Source: Limnephilus marmoratus | Taxonomy: Eukaryota > Arthropoda > Insecta > Trichoptera > Limnephilidae | Direction: 5' to 3' | Assembly: GCA_917880885.1 (NCBI GenBank) | Contig: OU862906.1 | Location: forward strand, 61,112,665 to 61,176,664 | Length of the DNA stretch: 64,000 nucleotides | Shown: one piece after another, positions 21,767 through 32,310 of the stretch | Numbering within the stretch: position 1 is the stretch's first letter | Layout of the letters: the number at the start of each line of letters is the position of its first letter | Translations under genes and position numbers: made by a program | Notes under the pieces: generated by a model | Database searches by the model: none | Told to the model about the DNA's origin: nothing | What the model saw: only the letters and a program-made list of their open reading frames with translations

Positions 21767-22316
21767 TATACATTTAGGCACAATCAGGTTTTAAAAATAA
21801 TTCACCAAAGTTTGGTAATTAAACATAACTTGATTGACTGCCGTAATATAGTACCATATTACGAATATGAACCAAATTCATTTTTAGAAAATGAATTTTA
21901 TAAAATATATTATGATAAAACTGTTCTAACGGACAGAACAATTAGTCATAATAGACCTCACGTAGTTTTACATGACAAAATTTAAAAAAATAACTTATAT
22001 CATTGATGTCGTTATTCAAAATTCCTGTAATATTAAAAAATCTGTTTCTGAAAAAGTCAGAAAATCTACAGATTTAGGAAATGAGATTAAAAGAATTTGG
22101 CATTCTCAGACTATAAAAATTTTACTATTTGTTATTTCGGCTATTGGCATTATACCTAGCTCTCTCATTCAAAATTTAGGCATATTAGATTTGTCAAAGA
22201 ATTTATATATAAAAATGAAAAATCATTCATTTTCAATACATATACCTATATACGATTACAAAAGATTTTTAAATTTTTATATTGAGGGATCAGTACAGGT
22301 CAATAGGTCCAATTAG
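21767..22316 (+). pseudogene. R4/Dong-like retrotransposon, C-terminal endonuclease region
   Basis: The first frame reads YTFRHNQVLKIIHQSLVIKH, NLIDCRNIVPYYEYEPNSFL, ENEFYKIYYDKTVLTDRTIS and HNRPHVVL. After a +1 shift near 21975 the second reads KKITYIIDVVIQNSCNIKKS, then KILLFVISAIGIIPSSLIQN and a stop at 22316. The order RHN-x(3)-IIHQ, YYxYxP, LENxxYKxYxDR, DRTIxHNRPD, YLIDxAxPN matches, as recalled, the C-terminal region of non-LTR elements with a restriction-like endonuclease. Here the Asp of RPD is His, so a probable catalytic residue is lost as well as the frame. RT domain absent. Inactive. Confidence 0.72.
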
Positions 22317-22639
22317 GAGTTCCACCAAGCCGAACCCTCTGATATGAAAATATCTGGAGTCGGTGAATTATTTTCCCATTTGGTCTCTTTGACATGTTGT
22401 TCTTGTATTATTTTGTATTTATTATACTTATACATATAGTGTAAGTGCATAACGTGGATTGCCTAAGTGATCATTTGTGAAAAAGTGCGTGAAAGGGTTA
22501 AGTTTTCCTGCGGGAACGATTTAACCCAGACATAAAATCTGAAGTGTATGTTTTTTGGTTAATTTGTTTTATGCATTGCATTATAATGTCAAGCAACAAA
22601 GTGATGACTTTCTTCGATAAATAATTATTGTTAAGGACA
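22317..22639 (+). other. Probable 3' UTR of the R4/Dong-like remnant and unassigned DNA
   Basis: No coding signal. Follows the stop codon of the remnant collinearly; no polyA tail was recognised, so the 3' limit is unknown. Confidence 0.35.
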
Positions 22640-22767
22640 GGTAGAAACAGTTCACAAACGTCAAAGATAAAATTAAAGTTCTGTAAACGTTCTATTTTAG
22701 TTCTGTTATCATCTATGTGCTGTGAAACAACCGGCCCATAATACCATAACTTGAATAGAACGTTCAC
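22640..22767 (-). pseudogene. Possible non-LTR RT fragment
   Basis: The frame reads VLFKLWYYGPVVSQHIDDNR, then TKIERLQNFNFIFDVC. A YG-x-VV-x-H-x(5)-KI-x-RLQN-x(3)-FIFD pattern resembles the thumb/post-RT segment of Jockey/CR1-like ORF2 proteins. About 40 codons only; the extension beyond is unrelated. Tentative. Confidence 0.4.
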
Positions 22768-23382
22768 AGAATTAGAATTATAATAATATTAAGTAAATAC
22801 TTACACATAAAAATGTTTTGTTGGATGAATATTTGTTCCCCATATTACCTGATTATTGGTTTATTTAGTTATTGTTAAATAAAATGCAACTTTTTTGGTT
22901 TGTTTATTAAAGCTATGTTTTCTTTCTTTGCAGGTAAGAGACGATTTGTCAAAGCGTGAATGATCACCATCCGTATCCGTACCCCCAAACAATGTGAGTG
23001 CTTTCTTGAAAATGTTTTTATTTGTGGTAGACGTTCTTCATATTTCTTCAAAGTTAGGAAATATTTAATTTTTTTAACCTTTGATAGCATTGTAAACAAG
23101 CACTGTGTTTGCATTGGTGCTTAATTCATTAAGGGAGAGTCTGGTCCAGCCGAGTTTTATTTTTAAATGCGTTTTTGTTTTCAGAGATAAAATTTATTTT
23201 CGTTCACAAAACATTTGTTACTTATAAGAGAAAATTTAAGAGAAAAACACTATTGAAAGTTTGATTTTAATATCTATATATGTAGATATAGAGGCCGCAA
23301 GCGGACGATTCGACCAAATCGGCTGGAATCCTGAAGTCCTTGGAAATCATTTGAAACATGAAATTTAAAAAATAAGCTTTCC
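22768..23382. other. Non-coding interval 5' of a hammerhead-like motif
   Basis: No gene seen. gcggacgattcgaccaaatc lies near 23296. Possibly part of the element that carries the motif at 23383, but its limits could not be set. Confidence 0.35.
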
Positions 23383-23420
23383 CTGACGAAGGAACGTTTG
23401 TTCCGAAACCGGTCGGATTT
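23383..23420 (+). ncRNA. Hammerhead-like ribozyme motif with GUC triplet
   Basis: CUGACGA (23383-23389), an unpaired A, stem II GGAAC/GUUCC (23391-23395, 23400-23404) with GUUU loop, GAAA (23405-23408), stem III C-CG-G, and the triplet GUC ending at 23414. UCC before the core pairs with GGA after the predicted cut; beyond a UU internal loop, GC pairs with GC. Every conserved core position of a minimal type I hammerhead is present. Single copy, not in an inverted pair. Confidence 0.65.
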
Positions 23421-23821
23421 GCACATCAAATAAGTGGTTTATACAAAGTAAAATTATTTCATTATTTAAAAAAATAGGTTAAATTGTGAAATTAGAATGC
23501 ACATAAACCACAGTTTGCCTAAAAAAGTAGTTGATTTCAAAAATGGCGGACGAAAAAAAACGGTCTTAATTTTGCAATAACTTGTCCTACAATAATACCT
23601 TTTCATAAGTCGAGATTCATCCGCATAAAAATTTTATTTAACTTAATTTAAGAGTTGAACTTCACTTGAGTGAAGTGAATCGGATGGAAATTGGATGAGC
23701 TACGATTCCAGCCAACTTGAAAAACGCGGTTTTTGAGAAAAACGCGTTCAACGTTTTCGCTTGTAACCGGGCCGCTCCTTTTTCCGGCCTACCTGCTTGG
23801 CGCGCACCGCGCCTCACTATA
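23421..23821. other. Non-coding interval
   Basis: Contains the short inverted pair ttcact-tg-agtgaa near 23660 and a GC-richer end at 23750-23815. No gene recognised. Confidence 0.4.
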
Positions 23822-24198
23822 CAGGATGTCCGGGGATAAGTGCATTAACTTCGGGAGGTGATTCTACATGATAGTACAAGTAAAAAAGATAAATAACTTT
23901 TTCGAAATTCCAACATTTAGGGGTAGTTTTGAGGTAAAAACATAAAATTAGTCCGGCGTGTACTTCCAGATTTATTATTTTCCGCTGTTACGATACGGGC
24001 CAATCACAATCGAGTCGGGCACCCGGCAGGCTCTCAGCAAGTAAGATCGTACCTCACACTAAGGATTTTTAGTAGGTACGGCTTTTTGTATGAGAAAAAA
24101 AGTGTTGGAATTTCGGAAAAAGTTGTTAATCTTTTTTACTCCTACCATCATGTAGAATCACCTCCTGAAGTTAATGCACTTTACCCCCGGACACCCTG
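23822..24198. mobile_element. TA-duplicating MITE, copy 2
   Basis: Ends CAGGATGTCCGGGGATAAG and the complement ACACCCTG, between TA dinucleotides (23820-23821, 24199-24200). The interior shares aggtacgatcttacttg and tcggaaaaagtt-like blocks with 13661-14021, in opposite orientation. Confidence 0.9.
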
Positions 24199-24200
24199 TA

Positions 24201-25103
24201 TTTAAAGGTCGAATTTAATACTATAACTTGGGGAATGTATCATCCGCATGTTTAAGAAGATTTTTAGGCAACAAAGGTCGATTTTTTGGATCGTCTGGAT
24301 CCGACTCCCCCCTTGAGCGTAATGTTAAAAAGTACTAGAACGAGATTATGAAATAAATTCAATTTACTGAATTGAAAATTTAATTAAGTTATACGCGGAT
24401 GGTTACAAAATATTTATCGGATTAAGTGCCTACCCACCTTAAAAAGTTCCCCTGAATAGATTAAGTACTTTAAAAAAATCATGATGAACGCTGAGCGTCA
24501 ACCATTAGTTTTTTTCGTCGACATTTTCAAAATAGAATTCTTCAATGGTATTTTAATTCGTACACTATTCTTGTCCCACAAAATCGAAATTATATTTTAT
24601 ATGTTGTGTTCTAAAAGGAACAGCGTGTTGTTATAATCTGTAAGGAGCCCAGGTTCGATGACCGGTCGCGGTGGGATGTGAGATGAAGAAGTGAGATGCA
24701 GCGTGGGACGCCGGGCTGTTTCATTAAGCTGTCATCCTGTCAGATTGTCACCAACTGGGAAAAGAAAACACGTTCTACATAATGTGATTATTAGAAAGAT
24801 TTTTGGATTTCTGGAAGTGTTTAAAATTACTCAGAGACATTAATAAAAAATTATTTACATCGTTCCAATACGGATTAGATGTCTTGTCTGTGCCAAGAAA
24901 TCCACTGTGGATTTCACGTGTATACCTACTAGCCATTTGCCGGCGAAACCATAATGGATATGTTAGTTGGTCACTGCACTTGCTTGGTATTTCTTCATTA
25001 TATTACATTTTTTATAAAATTAGAGAGAAAAAACATTTCTCTGAATATACGAGTAAGTAATTATCCTGGGAAAAGAAAACTAACTAATTAACTTGATTCC
25101 TCG
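24201..25103. other. Non-coding interval
   Basis: No recognised gene or repeat. A GC-richer part at 24640-24770 has no coding signal that I trust. Confidence 0.4.
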
Positions 25104-25507
25104 ATTTTCAACCCCCGAGAAAAAATATCACCGACAAAATATCCTACGGACAAACAAAAAAATATCTACTAAACCCTTACCTAACCTAACAAAAAATGGG
25201 ACAAAAATAATACAGACGTCCTATAAAGACAATAATATATTATTCAAAAATTATAGAATGGGGTAAAACAATACAAACATCCTGTAAAGAAGGAGGCATA
25301 ACACCCCAAAAACAAATAACGAAAATACTTTTGGCCGTGAAAATCTTAAAACGTATCATCTTGTAAAGACATTAAATTATCTTTAAAAAAATAGTAAAAT
25401 TTAAAACAAGAAAGGTTAGGTTAGGTTTTAGTAGATATTTTGTTGGAGGGTGTTTTGACCGTAAGATATTTTATCGGTGATATTTTGTCGCGGGATGAAA
25501 ACGCGCA
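25104..25507. mobile_element. FB-like foldback, gatattttgtcg family, copy 1
   Basis: Left cgattttcaaccccc, then gacaaaatatc units, gatatctac-like and cctaacctaac; right the mirror: ggttaggttaggttttagta, gatattttg units, gtcgcgggatgaaaacgcg. Interior AT-rich and non-coding. Same inner order as 60039-60584. Target duplication not resolved. Confidence 0.75.
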
Positions 25508-25654
25508 GCACATATTAATTTAGTTTAGTCTCAAAAAGTAAACGCTAAGGGCCAATGTACATTAAAGTCAGTATTTCAATTCGAAATGGTTTAATCATCG
25601 ATATAATATCTAGGTCTATTTTCTAGTCTTTTTACGGAATGTAAGCCCATAGAT

Positions 25655-25760
25655 ACATCCGCCAGTGTTGCCAGCATATATCGATGTCTTATTTATTCCC
25701 TGTCAATATCGGTCTGGCTATCAACCGTACGGCCATGTTTGGGAAAACGGTATAAAATCG
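25655..25760 (-). repeat. Rep-E fragment
   Basis: The complement (ccgatattgacaggg, aataaataagacatcgatat, gctggcaacact) matches 26478 onward and 36118 onward. Confidence 0.6.
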
Positions 25761-25971
25761 TCGGTAATTATGCCTATCGATCGTATATTGTGAAATTGCC
25801 AATTTCAAGTTAAGACCTTCTGAGTGTAATGATTTTAACGACCATACTTTAATTTGTAACATCAAATGTAGTTGTAAACATTTCGACATTTAGGTAATAT
25901 TTTAACTTCAGCTCACTTTTTCGCGGAACCCTGTTTGGGAGACTCTGCCTTAAAGTGCTAAGGGAACGTAC

Positions 25972-26130
25972 CCATACTACGTGACACGTTTGGTGGGGGA
26001 GGAGGGGAGAGGGGGTCTTCAAAATGTCACGCTTGGTACAAATGAGCGGCTGGTTGCTTAGGTTTTTGGTCACCGGGGGGGGGGGGTTAACAATTGCAAA
26101 AAGTTGGTCACGTAGTATGGGTACGTTTCC
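25972..26130. mobile_element. Poly-G MITE, family H2, copy 2
   Basis: Ends GGGAACGTACCCATACTACG and its complement (GTTTCC at the right edge, one mismatch), flanked by TAA on both sides. Contains a G11 tract near 26077. Nearly the same as 2015-2166 but inverted. Confidence 0.9.
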
Positions 26131-26477
26131 TAACCTAGAGTTGTGAATATATTTTTGGTGTGTAAGTATTTTAAAGTTTGTTAATTTATTTCTTAATTTT
26201 TGTAGGCAAGGAGCCAACGAGGGGTTTCATAATAATTCACCCATAATAGTAAAAATACTTTTGCCAAAATAATTAATTGCACGCCGAGCCATCTTGCATA
26301 AATATTCTGCAATAAAGAATCAATCAAAATAATTTTTAACGATAGCTTTAACTCCGCGAAATCGATAACTTTACAATTACAAATTACAATATCATATCGA
26401 TGGGCGTAACTTGCGATTATTTTTCTTTATGTCCCTAAAGGCCTAACCGTAGATAGCCTACCCGATATTGACAGGAA
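26131..26477. other. Non-coding interval
   Basis: No gene or assigned repeat recognised. Confidence 0.35.
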
Positions 26478-27880
26478 ATAAATAAGAAAATCGATATACG
26501 CTGGCAACACTGAAGGTATTTTCTATGAATTTGACATGAAAATGTCAAACACCAAATAATTACGTAAAAATATGAATAAATTGGCGATGTTGAATTCAAA
26601 TACTAATCTAAATATGTATTGGCTGTCTGCATTTACTTTTTGACACGAAACGGCATTTAATTAGTTAATGAGGTCTTTAGTCACATTTCAATCACTTTGG
26701 TTTTCCAAAGTTCGAACGGAATAAATTGGTTCCGTCTTAGATAAATTATTTAAGTCTATGGATCGTGTATATATTTTTTTTCAATTCTAAGAGCTTCGTT
26801 AGCTGAACTCCGTTCATCAATAGGCCATTACATGACGAAGGACATTATCAAAATAAATGCGTACATTGACAGTTAACCGAGGCTTCTCTGATACTATGGA
26901 GGCCGCGCTTAAATTTATCAATCGTCTGTCGGAATATCTCTTACCAATAGGCCACTTGCATCACATTTTTTAAATTTTTTTCCGGTTCAGGCAAATATTC
27001 TAAGACATTCTGTATTTTTTTTTTTTTTAATCGTATTTTTGAAACCATGGAGATTTTTTGAAAATTTCAATCCGAAAAATCAGACCATTTTTTATAAACC
27101 GGAAAGACGGGACATAATTTTATAGGTGAGAAAAAACAATAATTACATAGCCGAAAATCATTTAAAAAAAGAACGTTTTCCATACGAATGGCACAGGAGA
27201 ATAACGAGGCATACCAAAAATATTACATGTCATAAATATTTTTTTCGTTGATCCATCTTATTGATCATAAATCATTATAATGTACAACGTCTATATTAAT
27301 AAATCCAATGTAATATACTTGTACTTGTAAATTATAATAATAATAAGAATATTATGAAATTTGATTTTGATAAAATCAGCACCATAACCATTATATCTCT
27401 AAAACACGCACCGACATCTAAATTGTACGGGGTTCTCTTCACAACATCTGTCAAAAATTCAAACCAAATGATAAGTTCGCAGAGAACAAACAATAAATCT
27501 AGTGAACGAATTCAAAAATTCACCTGAAATCAAAGTGATACCATATAAAAAAAAAAATCAGTGTGGAATTTTACAAAATTAATAGGAACATTTTCGGAGA
27601 CGGGACATTTTCATGTAGTGACGTCACGAGCCAAAATAATGGATTTATTTATTTAAAAAAAAAAAAAAAACTGTACATTTCTACAAAATTTTACTAACAT
27701 TTTCGTAATCTTAGTAAAAAGGTCTATCCACACGATTTTTTCCAAGTCGTTATGAAATCCATGCAAGTGGCCTATTGTTGGCCGTGATCGCAAATATTGA
27801 TAACTGACCATAGATGACGGATTTGATTAACATCGTATTGATATAGACTTTTATAGATCGTTCACATCCTGTACTGTTTC
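26478..27880 (+). repeat. Rep-E copy, split by a TA-flanked element
   Basis: Shares with 36118-36585 the blocks aaatcgatatacgctggcaa, aaataattacgtaaaaatatga, attctaagagcttcgttag, ctgaactccgttcatcaat and, beyond the insertion, gataactgaccatag and tcgtattgatata. Family unknown; no coding sequence seen. Confidence 0.75.
26950..27772. mobile_element. 823-bp TA-flanked element inside Rep-E
   Basis: Ends GGCCACTTGCAT and ATGCAAGTGGCC, with TA at 26948-26949 and 27773-27774. The Rep-E copy at 36118 shows the uninterrupted version near 36479 (ctcttaccaata followed by ccataatcgcaaa), which confirms the insertion. Interior AT-rich with an A16 run; no ORF. Tc1/mariner-type by TA (inference). Confidence 0.85.
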
Positions 27881-27995
27881 TTTTATAATCGTACCTAAAA
27901 AGCATTAGGTACACTGCTTATGGCAATATCCTTGAGGTTAATTCTGGTACATTTATTACACGTAAACAAAAATAGATTTTAATGGAATAAGAATA

Positions 27996-28414
27996 GGGAA
28001 CGTACCCATACTACGTGACCCGTTTAGGGGGGGGGTCTTCAAAATACCACGCTAGGTCACAATGGGGGGCGGGGGGGGGGGGGGTTAGGTTTTTATCACG
28101 TAGTCAATCTAAAAATCTTTTTATATTTTTTCCACTAACTTTTTAATATTTTTTCAGCTTTTAATTTTAGGTATGCATGCACTCTTGACGTCACGCAGCA
28201 AGCGCCGTATTAATAAAGACAAATATAAGCCAAATATTTTTTTTTAAACTTTTTGTTAGCAAGAAATGGTTCAAATCCATATTTATGATTTACTACGTGA
28301 AAACTGTAGGGGGAGGGGGGGTCTTGGAATATACTTCACGTTGTCACCGAGAGAGGAGGGGGAGGGGGGTTAAAAATGGCAAAAAGTGGGTCACGTAGTA
28401 TGGGTACGTTCCCA
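27996..28414. mobile_element. Poly-G MITE, family H2, copy 3 (longer)
   Basis: Same ends (GGGAACGTACCCATACTACG) flanked by ATA (27993-27995, 28415-28417). At 419 bp it is more than twice the size of the other two copies; it has G9-G18 tracts at both sides and unrelated AT-rich filler in the middle. Confidence 0.88.
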
Positions 28415-28509
28415 TAATTAAGTCTCCATCTCAAATTAGCCCCTCAGAAGCTGGGCGTGCTGTACAGCACCCGCAGATACATTTAATTGCTAACTCTGTG
28501 TAAATCGCA

Positions 28510-28800
28510 AGTGCGTCACAAAGCTGAATTTGGCAGCCACCTCTGGTCTGGAGCCGCAAAATACCTGATAAAGAAAACCAAGATTTTCTGCAGAAACGGG
28601 CAGTCCTTTTGATAGATTCCTCTACCTTAACAAACCGATTGCAATCTTTAGAACATAGGCATCTGGTAGGTAGGCTGTCCTTCTTCTACCGGTATTACAA
28701 TGGAAGATGCTCGAGGAACTAGCGTCATTGTACCTACCCTTCGACACCGGTGTATAGTCGGGAAACACGCCAAACGCGCGCCTAATATATGTACACGGTT
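28510..28800. repeat. Rep-B copy 2
   Basis: Collinear with 890-1200: ctgaatttggcagcc, tctggtctggagcc, accgattgcaatctttaga, accggtattacaatggaaga, ccaaacgcg. Lacks the 41-bp duplication of copy 1. Confidence 0.75.
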
Positions 28801-28829
28801 GACATTTGTCGCATGAGAACGGGTCTGTG

Positions 28830-28984
28830 TTTCCTTCCTCCCACAAACATAGGTCTCTTCAAGACCAATGTTTATTCCTTCCTCTCCTCAAATAGACCCT
28901 CCACACATCATTTCCAAAGATGACATACTTAGGTCCTGATGGAAATTATTTTGCTCAGGGTCTCCTGTGTGGAGTTAATTTTGA
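28830..28984 (+). repeat. Rep-A 3' fragment
   Basis: gaccctccacacatcatttc, aaagatgacatac, aaattattttgctcagggtc and tcctgtgtggag match the Rep-A tail. No polyA remains. Confidence 0.7.
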
Positions 28985-29099
28985 CTATGCTCATAATATG
29001 AAACTACTTGCACTGTGAGGGTTGTTTCAAAGAATTCGAACAATTCATCAAATTGTAAAGTTTCAAGTTCAGCGAACATTTTATTCCAGTTCTGTTATT

Positions 29100-29740
29100 A
29101 TTTCAGTTATTATTATCGAACTGAAACTTTGACTAAAATGGTTTTACCCATGTTTGGTGACCAGCGATTCTCTATATTTTGTGAGATCGAGGTGGATCTC
29201 GGGCAAGATCTCCTGTCAGAAAACGTGTAGTTTTCTTTGGCGGTTATTTACTTTTTCTATGGGCCGGTGTCAAAATTTCAGCTGTGAGCTATTACGTATT
29301 TTAGTTTAGGTCTTTTTAAACACGAATTCATGCAAGTATGCATGATTATTTATTCATTTAACAGCCTTAGAAAATCTGAAAGAGATCTCGCCTGATATTT
29401 ATCTCGATCGAAACAGATATCGGGCGAGTTTTCTTGTCAGATCTGTGTGATGATATGTGTGGCCCATAGAAAAAACAAATGACAACCAAAGAAAATCACA
29501 TAAATCTGACAGGAGATTTCGCCCGAGATCCATCTCGATCTCACAAAACAGCTCGACTGCTCTGAATAGCCAGGTACCTACTTCCCAACCTTCCTCCTCC
29601 TCATCTTCTTTCTCTCCCCACTACCCAGCCTCACAAAATTGGAGATGGCATGTCTCACCGGCTCCGGTTAGCAGAGAGCTGTTGGGAGTTGAGCAACTGG
29701 CCAATATGATACACAACAGAACTTGAATAGGACCTTTACA
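29100..29740 (-). repeat. Rep-F copy, split by Rep-G foldback
   Basis: Rep-F is a dispersed repeat with blocks cccaact-g-cc...ccagtgggag, tacctggctattcagatctg and gtcaccaaacacggctaaag. Here, on the minus strand, accaaacatgggtaaaacca lies left of the foldback and cctggctattcagagcag right of it. Limits approximate. Confidence 0.65.
29177..29548. mobile_element. Rep-G foldback (gagatctcg family), copy 1
   Basis: ttttgtgagatcgaggtgga, tctcgggcaagatctcctgt at the left is mirrored by acaggagatttcgcccgaga and tccatctcgatctcacaaaa at the right. A second inner copy of the same motif (gatctcgcctgatatttatc, 29384 on) makes it a composite. Related sequence at 46450-46700. Confidence 0.7.
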
Positions 29741-29935
29741 GAACTTGAAAATCGAGCAATTGTTCTTTTCTAAAACTGAATTGAGAATTCTTCGTTTAGA
29801 GACATTATTATTTATATCATAGTGTTTCCATACAAACGAAGTATTGAAAATCCGTAAGTCTAAGCTTTAACTTTAGGGCGCACAGTTTACACCCGCGCTG
29901 TGTAAGCGGGTTCCCCACAGAGCATCGGACCATCA

Positions 29936-30275
29936 CAATTTGGGAGGCGGGAATGGGTACCGCCGCCCCGGGAACCTTTATTGGATAACCAACACCTCTG
30001 ACACAGGTCACCCCGAGTGGTTCGCTACGTTTGGTGATTAAGCAGGGGTGCCCGGGTCCATGGGTGAGGTTTGTCTTGGTCTTGGAGGCGGATGACCTGG
30101 ACACACTGAACCCCATATTCCTACCCACCCCTTAAACCCTTTTCCTTCCCAGAACTCTCCTATCCTTTCTTTCCTTTAAAAAAAACCTCCACACAGCATC
30201 CCCAAAGATGACATAGGCCCTGAGGGAAATTATTTTCCTCTGGGCCTCCTGTGTGGAGCTTATGTAAAAAAAAAA
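29936..30275 (+). repeat. Rep-A copy, short form with polyA
   Basis: caatttgggaggcgggaatg to an A10 tail. Lacks the central ~110 bp present at 20029-20481. The 3' hairpin gccctgagg/cctctgggc is well kept. Ordinary non-coding repeat. Confidence 0.85.
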
Positions 30276-31939
30276 CTATTTCTTTTCCCAGTATATATAT
30301 CCTCTGCTTTCCCCGTTTCTCTCAAGATACATTTTGAATTTTCCCGAAGTTGGTAGAAGCTTCCGCCGCCCGTCGCTAGATGACACTGCTGTATGATGAT
30401 TCAGTGTTTAGGCGTTTAGATGCGCACAGCGGCAGCGTGACGCGACGTCTACTATCCTTGACACACATCTCACTTATACTTATGCATCAATGCATCTCAC
30501 TGTAACTCCATCAGCATCTTTCGTCTTTCGTGGCGTCCAGTTCAGTTAGTCCAGAAGTTCGGTGGTGCGCTCTCGGTGGGTAGGCAGTCAGTTCACATGA
30601 AAATGAGCATGGAAGCAATATGAAGTGAGCTCGTTGAAAATAATTATTTGAACTTGACTTGAGCGCTCCGGACATTTATATAATAAGCCGGAATAAAATA
30701 ATATTATTCATTGTTTAGTAAAACAATATTGAAACGTCCGATTTCAAATATTCTTACTTGAAGCCAGCATGCCCTTTTTTAAGAACGAGATCCACTTTAT
30801 GTAGGTACCTACACATCTTAAAAAATATATTTAACATACAGTTTGTCAAATAAGAGTAGAAAACATAGCAGGGCGCCACTGTTGTTCAAATAGCAATACT
30901 TAAAATATAATCATTGTGGTAATCTAAAGCTGTGTAATCTACATTTTTATAAAATATTAAAAAGGCATAAAAGTGAAAAAAATATTTTTTCATTCCACTG
31001 ATCTCAAAATTATAATTGCATATAGGTATATTATTATTATATCTTTGCAATTTTGTGTTAACATAATGAAGAATAACGATGCTGTAATAAAATAAAAAGC
31101 ACACTTTAGAAATTGCTCACATTTATTTAATATTAGCTTAAGTACTTACTAGCGTTGTCTAGGCTTTAGATCATGTCTCTAATTTTAGATCTGAATACAT
31201 TTAACTCATTCAGATCTTAAAGTAGTGTAACTAAACTCACCATTAATGATTCTTCCTTTCTACCTACTGTTAAATTCAAATTTATGTTAAATTAATGAAA
31301 GCCAATCACTTTGTAAAACACAATTTAATCAAATTTATGTCATTAAGTAGGTAACTTAACAACGGTGCTTCTTCGATTTAATTTTTTTTGTTTTTAAGAA
31401 CAAAATAATGTATTTTAAAATGTGTATATAGTGTTCTGTATTTTCAGTGTCGTTGCACTTTAAAAGAATATTTGACAGGTAAATTAGTGTTGCCATTTGC
31501 CAGCCTACAAATTTTGCATTTTCATTTTTTATATTTTCTACTCTTATTTGAAAGACTGTTAAGTATTCTTTTTTAAAATGTCTTGATTATTAGCCACTCC
31601 TTTACATTTGTTTCACCACGCAATGAACACGAAGGAGAAATTGGAGGAAAGTAAAAATGTTGCTCTACTACCAATTAAATAGAACATTCTGCTAAATCAT
31701 TATTAACATTTTTTCATTGGACTGATAAATATTTTCCAAATGAAAGTTTAGACGTTTTGTTACTTTTTAAAGTTATTTTAGAGAAAGTCTTTGATCTTAT
31801 ACTCGACATTTTATAAATTTTATTTGTCTTAATCCTGAACTGGGACTGAAATGGATGCAAGTGAATAATAATAATAATAATAAATTTGGACAACTTATAT
31901 AGCGCTGTTTTTGCGAAAAATCGCCTCAAGTACAAATTA
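30276..31939. other. Non-coding interval
   Basis: No gene recognised. 30340-30620 is GC-richer than its surroundings, with two TCAGTT/TCAGTTC initiator-like words near 30543 and 30590, so a host promoter is conceivable but unsupported. A short (aat)n microsatellite lies at 31865-31883. Confidence 0.35.
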
Positions 31940-32222
31940 GATTATTGGAATTCTAGCCCCCCAATAAATTAAATTAAATATCTTTTTATATGTACGTATT
32001 TCAATTTACTTAACTATGTAGGGGGCTAGATAACCACTCGTCTTGCAGCTATCAAGCGCATGGATTGTTGGAATTCTAGCCCCCCAATAAGTTAAATAAA
32101 ATATCTTTTTATATGTACGTATTTTAATTTACTTAACTGTATAGGAGGCTAGATAACAACTCATCTTGCAGCTATCAAGCGCATGGATTATTGGAATTCT
32201 TGCCCCCCAATAATACATTTAC
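31940..32222. repeat. 123-bp tandem repeat, 2.3 copies
   Basis: gattattggaattctagccc (31940), gattgttggaattctagccc (32063) and a partial third copy (32186) give a 123-bp period. Each unit has tagcccccc near one end and gggggcta or ggaggcta in the middle, an inverted pair. Confidence 0.92.
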
Positions 32223-32254
32223 CTTATGAATTTAGTAATCTACCTAACATCCTT

Positions 32255-32310
32255 AGTCTAACTTAATCTAACTTAATCTAACTTAATCTACTTAATCTAA
32301 CTTAACCTAA
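32255..32310. repeat. Degenerate (taatctaact)n repeat
   Basis: About five imperfect 10-bp units, grading into ttaacctaac. Simple-sequence DNA. Confidence 0.7.
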
